Shown here piece by piece: positions 48,901 to 59,200 of a stretch of 64,000 bases of DNA. Within the stretch, counting starts at the first letter, position 1. Every line of letters starts with the position of its first letter. Both the position numbers and the translations under genes were made by a program. The stretch comes from Norana najaformis. Its lineage: Eukaryota; Annelida; Clitellata; Crassiclitellata; Hormogastridae. Location: contig OZ029927.1 in NCBI GenBank assembly GCA_964023275.1, positions 2,217,715 to 2,281,714 on the forward strand, read 5' to 3'. The notes under the pieces are model-generated. The model ran no database searches. It was not told where the DNA came from and saw nothing but the letters and a program-made list of their open reading frames with translations.

Positions 48901-50110
48901 TATCTACACACATCCTTCAAGCAAGCTTGAAATTAACACTAGGCCTCTATACATAATCAATTTATATAGCACCCCTTTGCCTTTATATGCTTCAGTTAAG
49001 CACACAAAAACAGAAGTGCATATAGGACCTATACTCTAACTACACTCAGTTTATGTAGCACCCTTTTTCCTAAGATGGTTCAATTAAGAACACACAAGCA
49101 CATATAAACTCTAAATACACATAAATAAGGCCTCTATTAATCAATTTATATAGCACCCCTTTGCCTTAGACTTAAATTATGCACACCTATACTCCAAACT
49201 TAACAAGCTTTAACAAACTTAAACATGCTTGAAATTAACACTGAGCTTATTGGATCATCAATTTATACACTGGGCTTATTGGATCATCAATTTATATAGC
49301 ACCCTTTGCCTTAGACTTAAATTTTGCACACCAATATTCCAAACTTAGATGCTTCAGTTAAGCACACACAAGCACATATATACTCTAAAAATACACATAA
49401 AGAAGCTTTAGCAACCTTAAACGTGCTTGAAATTAACACTAGGCTTATCAATTTATATAGCATCCCTTTGCCTTATACTCTTCAACTAAGCACACAGAAA
49501 TACACAAGCAGCGCATATGTACTTGAAATACACATACCCTTTACACAAGCTTGAAATTAACACTAGGCCTCTATACATAATCAATTTATATAGCACCCCT
49601 TTGCCTTTGTGCACTTCAATTAAGCACACACAAGCGCATATATACTAACTACACTCAGTTTATATAGCATCCCTTTGCCTAAGATGCTTCAATTTAGCAT
49701 ACACAAGCGCATATAAACTCTATATACACATAAACAATGTCTCTTTTAATCAGTTTATATAGCACCCCTTTGCCTTAGATTTAAGTTTGCACACCAATAT
49801 TCCAAACTTAGATGCTTCAGTTAAGCACACACAAGCACACATATACTCTGTAAATACACATTTACAACCTTAAACATGCTTGAAATTAACACTGAGCTTA
49901 TCAATTTATATAGCACCCCATTGCCTTAGACTCTTCAACTAAGCACACGGAAACACACAAGAGCATATATACTCTAAATATATACATACCCTTTACACAA
50001 GCTTGAAATTGACACTAGGCCTCTAAACAGACCCAATTTTGTATAGCACCCCTTTGCCTTAGACGCTTCAGTTAATCACAAGTGCATATATAATCATTTA
50101 TATAGGGGGA
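45850..50110 (+). repeat. Satellite array built on 'atttatatagcacc'
   Basis: Roughly thirty subunits of about 110-190 bp each begin near tcaatttatatagcacccct and contain 'ttcagttaagcacacacaag' and a TA-rich stretch ending in 'catatatact'. Many add 'cttgaaattaacactaggcc'. A 557-bp super-repeat is almost exact at 48234-48790 and 48791-49347, and a further copy begins near 47640. Small open frames inside are repeat translation. Confidence 0.92.
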
Positions 50111-51430
50111 AATATTGCAAAATTAAGAGTTCACTTACTGCTGCTGTCTTTCTGGTGGGTCATGGGCCTCGTTCCAATGCGAGGAGGAGCTACTGCGACT
50201 CTTGCACGGTGTCCATCTTCTTTCAACTGTTCGAAGGAATCAAGAAAAATACTTTTAGAAAGTAGAATTAACCGAGAATGGAAAATAAAAAAGCTGTGAA
50301 GCAAGTAAAAATAGAAAGGCATTGAAAATTGTCTGAGCGAATGAATAAATGAAAAACCATTCTGCAAATCTATTTTTGGATGCAGTTCAACCAGCCATTA
50401 TTCTTCAGTTACTGTGTAGAACTGTGGAAACTGTTTGATGGAATTGATCAAGTTTTTATTTAACTGAATTACTGACCGAATCAACTAATTATGGCTACGC
50501 TGGTACTTTTATAATAGACTCTAAGTCTAGGTCTAGTAGATCTAGATGTGGCGCTTTCCTGATGTCCCGCTTCTGAGTAGATAGCCTGATGAAGCGCTAA
50601 ATATTTAACCGCTCAATGTCAACGGTATTTACATACCATTCAGCGCTTGAAACCGTGTGTAAAGCTAAGGCATAGATTCTTCAATTAAGCACACACAAGC
50701 GCATATATACTCAATTTTTGTGGCAACCCTTTGCCTTAGACTCTTCAATTAATATTTTTAATAGTTTTACCATGTATCTCAGGCGGATAAACAATTTCAC
50801 TGTATCTACATCACATATAAGTGCATGGCATACACTCTTCAATTAAGCATACACAAGCGCATATACACTCTAAATACTTGATAATGGTATTAATTAATGC
50901 GTGAATAAACAACTTGCTTTCTTGGCCTTGCAAAAACAGAGATTGGAAAATAAAATTTAAAAGCTGTGAAGCAAGTAAAAATTTAAAGACATTGAAACTG
51001 AGTGAATGAATAAATGAATGAAAAATATTTTGCAACGACTATTTTCAGATGCGTTTATAACAGGCGATAGGTAAATGGGTGGCTCTTGCAAGAGGTCCCC
51101 CTTTTGAGTAGATAATCTGAAGAGGCGCTAAATAACACACCTGCCTCCAGCATATCCGTCAAGCATTCAACTGGCTTGATACAGAAACCTGTTAATAGTA
51201 TATCTACGTAATTATCTCGTCAATGTCAACTGTATCTACATAACATCTACGTGTATTAATTATGACAAGAATGCAAGCGCTTGAAAGCGTGTGTACAACT
51301 AAGGCATGGACTCTTCAATTTCAGTTAAGCACACGCAAGCGCGTATATTCTAAATACATATACTGTTTAAACGGGCTTGAAATTAACACTATGCCTATAT
51401 ATATATATATAATCAATTTATATAGCACCC
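50111..51430 (+). repeat. Satellite-flanking units, copies 2 and 3
   Basis: Positions 50220-50720 and 50900-51430 repeat the pieces of 45440-45920, each ending in one or two degenerate satellite subunits ('aattaagcacacacaagcgc', 51410-51430 'caatttatatagcacccctt'). Between them the order of pieces is partly inverted, and both copies are diverged. Confidence 0.7.
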
Positions 51431-51674
51431 CTTCGATATGTGTATACATATATATCGACACTTACGAAGACCATGGAATGTTAAGCGCTGTTTCACTTCT
51501 CAGGCTTTCTTTCGCTTCAGTCTCGGCCTCGCTTCTCCAGTCGACCAAAACGACTCCTTCGAATTGCCCGAGTTCTTCTTCAGCTCGCTGCAGACCGTCC
51601 GAGCGAAGACTCAATTCGCCCAGTAAGAAGTAAGCAGACGTCTCCCTTCTCCTTCGTTCAAGCTTCGACTGACA

Positions 51675-51800
51675 TTACCCACACCAAGTTCAAGACCCAT
51701 CTACTGTATGCAAATCGCCTGAAAACAGATAGGTGTGTCTTATGGCTGGTTGGCCCATTCAAGGGTCACGGTTCACTGACCACACACAAGGGATGAAGAC
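51675..51800 (+). repeat. Dispersed repeat family C, single unit
   Basis: 'aagttcaagacccatctact' followed by gtatgcaaatcgcctgaaaa, then 'cacggttcactgaccacaca', as at 33690. Confidence 0.65.
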
Positions 51801-53080
51801 AGCAAACGTTCTGTCTCAACTATCACACAACGCCACTTGAGTTCGTGTTTTCCCACCTTAATGACCACACACCTGTCTCTCATCTATACCGGGTATATAT
51901 AGGTCACACGCAACGCATCATTTATTCAGCGCCGAAATGTAATGACAGCGCATCAACCGATGGCGCTGAGCAATTTCGTGTTCAAGCCAATCGAATACCA
52001 TGCCACACAATGTATTTGAGAGCAGTTCAAACAAACCTTAACAATTGTGACAAATGACTCCTCTCATTTTGACTATAACATTCTCATTCACTTTCCATCG
52101 ATACTGGTATTGATTTTGTTTTAGCTAAAAGATCTGTTTTATTCATTAAACCGTTGCTACTAGAAGCCACTACATAACCGTTCGATTAATTATATTACAT
52201 TATTTCAACTCACCCATTCAAACGATAAAACAATTTTAACAACTCTTAGGCAATTAAATTATATAAAATTGTGTCTTAGTCTTCAGCTATTTAAAAAGCC
52301 ATCCACTGACCGTCTTTAAATTTGAGACAAGATGGTTCTCATAAATGCATAACAGTTAGTGCTGTTGTTGGATATTGCAAACGATCTCTAATGTCAAGAC
52401 ATCGATCTGAAACCGACCCTTGCACCTTGTCTCTTACTGAGTCGAGCTGATTCATCCCGGCCAAGAAGCACGTTTCACTTATGCAGCTCATGTGTGGCTT
52501 TAAGAAGCTAAGAAGCCCTATATTATAGTAGACCTAATAATAACAATAACGATAATATTAGGCCTAATATTAATAGGCGTAATAATAATAAAAGGCTTCA
52601 TAACTGTAATAGGCCTAATAATGGTCATGGTCATAGTCGTCGTCGTAGTAGTTGTACTGGCATATAGCAGTAGTAGTAATTGCTGAATGTACGTAAGCAT
52701 TATAATATTTGAGTACACATGCATTTCCATTCAAGGACCTCTCGGAACTGTTATAATCTATATATCTAACGAACCTTAACTGATGCGAATTAATATGTAC
52801 ATGTATTTATCAAGAATCGGTTTCCTTCGAGGTTGATTCCTATTATCTCCATTGAAGCTGCATTTCCCAATGCATCGCCCTCCTATCCAAAGGTCTTTCT
52901 CCCCACTGGTCCAAACTAAATATTTCCCATTGAAAACACTTCTTCCCGCACATTTCACACCTCCGAATAGGTTTTTTAGCTGCGATGTTTAAGCTGGTCT
53001 TCCTGTCGCGGATTTTTTTGTGGCCTAGGCGGTTCGTCACCTCACCCTCTTGGTTTAAACGTAATATATTTTAAAATACT
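51801..53080. other. Spacer, no gene recognised
   Basis: A piece near 51920-51990 ('gaaatgtaatgacagcgcat') is a diverged dispersed-repeat scrap. Positions 52530-52690 are AT-rich with ataata and gtcgtcgtagtagt runs. On the - strand, 52843-53040 has Cys pairs but no recognised family. Confidence 0.5.
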
Positions 53081-53084
53081 TCCC

Positions 53085-53335
53085 AACGACTCTATTCGCA
53101 CCTGCATGCAGCACACGTGCCACCTGCCTAATGTGAACCAACTAGAAACAGACAAACAGTCACACAAACAGACTGTAAATGAGTGGTTAACACCTAGCCA
53201 CCTAGCTTGGAAGTAAGCGGCAAGTCCGGCGATGCACTTGCCCCGTGTCCAGGACATTGGGATTCGTCCATTGTCGGCTCAATGGTCTAAAGAAAATTAA
53301 ACGAGCGCCTCTCCTAAATCTCACTTGTGCCATAT
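53085..53335 (+). repeat. Dispersed repeat family A, long copy
   Basis: The head 'gactctattcgcacctgcat' with 'gcacacgtgccacctgcc' recurs at 54060-54120. The 3' part (53195-53330) matches 15455-15595. This links the two pieces as one element of about 250 bp. Confidence 0.6.
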
Positions 53336-53667
53336 GCGAAAATTTACTTTACTGCTGACACTATCCCACAAAGTACACATCTTCCTCATACATAGTTTCG
53401 CTTCTCCCCATTGGTCTTTAGCGCCATTTTTTAAGTTGGTCTCCCTGGGGCGCCTTTTGTGTGGCGCTAAGAAATTTCGGAGGTTTACATTGACGTATAT
53501 CCCAGTGGTGGATTTAGCTAGAGGCGCCCTCTTTTGGTTATATGCCTGCGCCTCTGAGACCAGACCCGTCCATGGAGGACTGCGAGAATGTGGCGCCCCT
53601 TGGAAATGCTCCTGCCCCCACACAAACAATCCTGGAGCCGCCACTGATATGTCCCTGAGAGTAATTG

Positions 53668-53866
53668 CGTTGTGGGGCACGGTATCATATTGGATAGAGC
53701 TCTCGGCTTGTAACGGGGAGAGTACGGGTTCGAGCCTCCTCCGAGATGATTACTGTGTAGGGACCTTGAGCAAGTCCTTAACTCACAATTGCTCGGCGCC
53801 ATCGATTGATGCTAAGTCATTAGATAGTGGTGCCTAATAAATGCAGAAATAATAATCCCTCTGGTT
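53668..53866 (+). mobile_element. tRNA-derived SINE, family 1
   Basis: A-box-like 'tatcatattggatagagc', B box ggttcgagcct (53727-53737), body 'tagggaccttgagcaagtcc' and tail 'ctaataaatgcagaaataat'. This is the cleanest copy in the window. Confidence 0.88.
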
Positions 53867-54054
53867 CTGGCACTATGCCATTAACAAGGTATCGGCGGGC
53901 ATCCAGATCTGCGACAGCGCGACAAAACTATTTGAAGTTAGCACGTCCATAACGCAACCGAAATCTGAGAGCAACAGCGCTGTGGGATGGGCAGCCTAGA
54001 ACAGATATAATTATATGCAAACAGAGAACTAAAACGTAATAAATTTCGAAATGG

Positions 54055-54230
54055 CGCCAACAAGCCTATTCGCATCTGCATTCAACACACGTGCCATCTG
54101 CCAAATCCGACTCAATTGCAGACAGACAGACAGACGAACAAGCACAGAGACAACAAGACACAAAGGCACACAGAATGCAAAGGAATGGTCAACACGTGTA
54201 TGGGATTCGTGTATAAAGCGCGCGATTTGA
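54055..54230 (+). repeat. Dispersed repeat family A, head piece
   Basis: 'aagcctattcgcatctgcat' and 'cacacgtgccatctgcca' match 53090-53130. A run of gacagacagacagac follows. Confidence 0.55.
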
Positions 54231-54309
54231 TCTAATGGTCTGTTTCAAAACTGCGCTGCCACCTGGCAAATGCAAATGAACATTTCCAATAGCGCACGCG
54301 TATAATTAC

Positions 54310-54365
54310 AGTGATGATGATGACAATGATGATGACGACGATGATGATGATGATGATGAGTTCTC
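54310..54365 (+). repeat. (GAT)n microsatellite
   Basis: gatgatgatgacgatgatgat-type run; the His/Asp-rich translations across it are artefacts. Confidence 0.85.
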
Positions 54366-54819
54366 TGCCCGAAGGCAGGTCCATTGGCTTTATGGCCTCC
54401 GGGATTAGATGAGTGAGGTGGTTTTTCGGAGCCCACGTAGATTAAGCATACTCATAATTAAATGTTGCCTACAACTATGAGGGAATAAATTAATGTATCC
54501 AAAATGGTCTCTGTAATGACGTTTCACGCCAGCAGTTAAACAATAATCGTTATGGAAAAAGCACGATCAGGGAGAACATTTTCTGCAAGTTCAAAGTTGA
54601 ATACACAATTTTGTGCTCAGATTGCGCTGCTTTATTACTGACATACAGTTCATAACTGTTGCGTACACTGATATTACACAGTAATTAATATTACTGACAT
54701 TTCTCATTTTCTGTCTATTGAGATGTTTGGCTTTATGGCTGCCCCATTAGGTCTACTTCCTTACCCCATACCAGAGGCCTTGCCTCTGGAACCCACTAGG
54801 GGCTTCGCACCCAGTCCCC

Positions 54820-55025
54820 CATTATAGGCCTGGGCTCTCCCAATGTTTACAACGGATCGACGCATGTGTTGTCCAGAAATATTGTCCAGAAATACCGTGT
54901 GTGAAGACTGTTACCCAGTTGCCAGGAGACTACAGACAGGTGGAGACAGAGCTGTTATGGGTCATCGACAAAGGTCATCCTACTCCGGAACCCCATTATA
55001 GGCCCGGGTCCCCCAATATTCTCCC
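54820..55025 (+). repeat. Direct repeat of a 30-bp phrase
   Basis: 'ccccattataggcctgggct' followed by ctcccaatgtt near 54828-54860 recurs as 'ccccattataggcccgggtc' with cccccaatatt near 54991-55021. The intervening 130 bases are unique. Confidence 0.6.
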
Positions 55026-55419
55026 TCTTCTTGTTCGCATTTGATATTACTCTCTCTACCTCTGCGGACGTCCGCACTGCAACGGGTTACTAAGGCCTAC
55101 ATTAGGCTACCCTGTCGAGCGGTGGGGTACTTTGATACTATCACGTCCAGCAAAGGGACTAATTACATTGGATCCAGTGCAGTACAGCCTGTCTGTTATC
55201 TGTCTGAAGTCAGCGTGTAAGGCATGGGCTGCAAGCCGCCAAAAGTGGGGTGAAGACGCGGCGAAATTATGGCAACTACTTTTTAGTACTTCTGGTGGGT
55301 AGACACCTCAGTCTGAAGCTTAGCTTTGCGACTGACAACTGATGTTACAGAATGTCACTGCTAACTCGACAGGGATAAGAAGACAAGCAATTAGTCTTTC
55401 GATGGAATGTGCCATAAAT

Positions 55420-55545
55420 AGGTAAAAGAACACAATAGGCCTACATGCAGTCTACCCTGTTACACAACAGCAACGGTTGTAGTTACTGTTTAACGACAGT
55501 GTGTCTCATACGCAGATGATTAGTGTGACCCTCCAGCAAGGGTCG
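55420..55545 (+). repeat. Dispersed repeat D, inverted partner of 61770-61955
   Basis: 'aggtaaaagaacacaatagg', 'gcagtctaccctgttacaca' and 'tacgcagatgattagtgtga' all occur in inverse orientation at 61780-61955. The pair flanks the laminin-like exons. Confidence 0.85.
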
Positions 55546-55849
55546 ACAACGATTATGATGACAACGACGATCGATCGGGGTTATCATACTGATAATGTCA
55601 ACATATTATGATGACGACGACAATGATAACAATGACGTCGACAATGCACTGTAATATACGATGATCAAAAAGTCTAAGCCTAATAAATAATAACGACAAA
55701 TGTCGTCATTTAACAGCCAACGATGGCAGGAAAATCGTCTGATAATCCATGCGAACAATATAGTTTCAGCGACGACCATCTACAAAAAACAATTGTCTGT
55801 ACATTTGCCCTGTATAAGTCAAGGATGCAGAAACCCTACTGTTTGAAAA

Positions 55850-56116
55850 TTTAAAAATTAGGTTTTTAGTTTTTCGTGGTCTTTATATATCTAGGTTTTA
55901 TTGCGTAAAGTTAAAATGGCTCTCAAACCGTTGCAGTTCTCCGATTTTTTCACTCTTGCGGTGGTGCACGATTTTACAGTGTGTTCTGGTTAAACATCGT
56001 AACTGCCGCGATGTTAATTAATTACAATATGTTATTCAATCTAAACCATGAAAACAAAATTTCGATTTTCTCTTGTCATTTCTACCAAAAAAATCGAAAA
56101 ACTACAAACCTAATTT
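55850..56116. repeat. Short inverted repeat in the laminin-like 3' flank
   Basis: 'aaattaggtttttagttttt' followed by cg near 55856-55877 is inverted as cgaaaaactacaaacctaat near 56095-56114. A poly(A) hexamer for the - strand (TTTATT on +, 55897-55902) lies inside it. Confidence 0.6.
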
Positions 56117-56283
56117 GTGACTTTCGTAGGTTTGTAGGTTTTTAAAAGTTTAAAAAACGTTAGAACTACAAAACCTACTTCTTGCACCTCTTGTATGAAT
56201 AGGCCTATATCTGCAGTTAGTATACACTCGCGCATCATACAAGTCATTCATGAATGGACTAACAAAAGGATCCGCTTGGTTCG

Positions 56284-59200
56284 TCAGGGCCTGAGTTGTG
56301 CCAGGAGACTCTGAAGTCTGGCAATCTGTTGCTGCAGATCGTCTCTCCTCTTCTTCATATCGTTGATCCAGACTCGTTGGTCGGTTACCGTTCTGTTGAG
56401 TGCGGCCACCGTCCCCTGCAAACTGAGACTGTTGTAGTAGATGTGCGCCTGCTGGACTTCGTTCTGGAGCTGAGAGATGGCGTTGCTGTCTGGTCCCTGG
56501 ATGTTCTGCAGCCTCCTACTGAGGTCGGCGATTGTGTTCTGTGTCGTCTGGACCTGAAGGGTGACGTTGTCGGCCGTCATTCTGGCCAGCTGCGCCTTGT
56601 CCTCGAGTGCCTTGGCCGCTGTCAGGTAGTCGTTGAGGTTGTTGGCAAGAGTCGCAACGATGCTGTTGTTCTTCTGGAGGACGTCGGCCAGTTTGGCCTG
56701 GACGTCGTTGAGGACGGACGATGATTGCGTCATGAGCAGGTTGGCTTTGTCCGACATTGGAGAAAGCGCCTACAACAATTAAGCGTTTCATTTTATTTTT
56801 ACTGCACTTTAAACGCGCTAAAGATAAGGAAATTCAAATCTGAGATACGTGACAACTGTGCGCGAACAACTGTCCAGGGTCTTTAACCTGGGTCATTCAA
56901 GCATTCGTAGGCAATAACATGGACCCGGTTGGTGATGATGGTGGTGGTGGTGGTGGTGGTGGTGGCGGCGGCGGTGATGATGATCATGATGATGATCATG
57001 ATGATGATCACGAGGATGATCATGATGATGATCATGATGATGATCATGATGATGATCATGATGATTATGATCATGATGATTATGATCATGATGATGATCA
57101 TGATGATGATCATGATGATGATTAAGCAACAATGGTGAAGAACCTCCCAGAAGGACGGTCTAGTGCACGAGAAAGCACGCTATGCACGTATCTAATAAAA
57201 ACATTATAAATGCATGACCGTCTAAAATTTAATGTAAACGCCTGTTGCAGAGCAACGCACACATTGTCTTCAAAACGAATGCAAAGCCATTGAAATTAAC
57301 TAGAAGAGACATCTGAAAACGCGAGATTTATCGAAATTAACAAAAGACAAGATAAAAAAATGAAATGCGTGAATTGGAATTGCCGAAGTCAAGCAGAATG
57401 AAGTATTTCCATCTTATATTATTAAATGTACACGGCTTTATATGTCGACGGTATGGCTTCGACTCTGCAATGAATTGATCGGGTGAAATCCTTCACCACC
57501 GCTGCCCGTTTGAATGGGCGCCACGCCATTTAAGGTCCCCGTGTACAGACCGTGCTAGCCCGCCATTCAAATCTCTTAAATATAGCGATTATCGGTATGC
57601 GAACCGGCATCCTCACGCACAGAGGCGCCTTGACGTTAGCTTTAACCAATGAGCTAACCAGGCCAGTTGTTCCTAATTCATGATTCGGTGAGCGTTTGCT
57701 TTTGTCAGGTACGTAAAAGGCGCCATATTAAGTGGCTAAATGACTAACTAACTAACTAACTCATTCACTCACTCATTCACTCACTCACCCATTCATTCAC
57801 TCACTCACTCACTTCTATAACGCCGTGAGCATTAGGATAACAGCGCTATAGAAGTCTTTAGATAAGATAACTACTAACCCGGTTGAATTGACTAACTCTA
57901 TCCACGGTCTGAGCTGCTATCTGCTGGGCCTGAGTTGAGCTGGCAATCGATGTCTGCAGAGACCGTAGAACCTGGTCAGAGAAGTTGTTCGCCTGTTGGC
58001 CGAGGTCACGAATCCTCTGCACCGTCTGCAGCGATTCGTTCGCCTTACTCTGAGCGGCTTTAGCACAGAAACAATAATCGTAATCGTAATCGTACTCTCG
58101 ACATTTCAACAGCGCCCGAAGGAAGTTAAGTTTCCGGAACCAGCTTAATCATAGGCTCTCGGTAAAAAAATTGATAAGCAGTTACTGTAGCATACAAACG
58201 AAACATATGTGGCGCATGGTATCACCTTTGCTGCGAAGGCATCGCTAAACTAAACTCAATACATACATACATACATACATACTTGTATACATACATGCAT
58301 ACATACATGCATACAAACATACATACACAAATACATACAACATACATATACATACACATACAGACATGTATGCATACATAAATACATAACACATACAAAC
58401 ACACACATACATACATACATACATTCATACATGCATACATACATATGTACATACATACATACATATATATACATACATAAATACATACATTCATACATAC
58501 ATACATACATGCATACATACATACATACATGCATACATACATACATACATACACATAAAACATACATAAACATACATACACATTCAGACATGTATGCATA
58601 CATAAATACATAACACATACACACACATACATACATACAGGCATACATACATACATTCATACACAAATACATACAACATACATATACATACATACACACA
58701 TACAGACATAAATGCATGCATACATACACACATGCATACATACACACATGCATACATACACACATACATACATAAACACACATATTTACATACATGTTTG
58801 CATACATACACACAAACATACGCATAGATAGCCTACCCTGAGCTGAAGCATCGAAGCTCGTCATAATGTTAAGCATTCTCTGCGCCTGATCGGTTGTATT
58901 CTGGGCCAGAACGACCGCATTTGTTGCCGTCTGATTGGCTGCTGAGAATCGGTTATTTAGAGCATCGATGGCGCTCTTGTTGCCGTTCACCTGACTGATC
59001 AGCTGAATTGTCTGAGTGTTGTTTGTCTGCACCTGATCGAAAGTTGGCTTACTGGATGCTTGAGCTGCGGCAGTCTACGGACACGTACAAAGGGTGTGGT
59101 GCAAAATACAGACCTCTTAAGTGATTAAAATGCTTAATTTGCTAAAAAAGATGTTGTGCCTCAATGATCAAATGTGGGTAGATTATGTATCTGGAAGTCA

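Noticed and set aside
53325-53837. 170-codon + strand frame
   Set aside because: Its second half runs through a SINE with pol III boxes, and its first half has no recognisable family.
56296-56724. 142-codon + strand frame
   Set aside because: It is antisense to the laminin-like last exon, whose - strand frame has coiled-coil character and splice sites.
56883-57138. His/Asp-rich and Ile/Met-rich frames
   Set aside because: Translation of the GATGATGATCAT repeat.
58222-58811. Met/Cys/Val/Tyr-rich frames of up to 190 codons
   Set aside because: Translation of the TACA microsatellite; only the part above 58837 is real exon.
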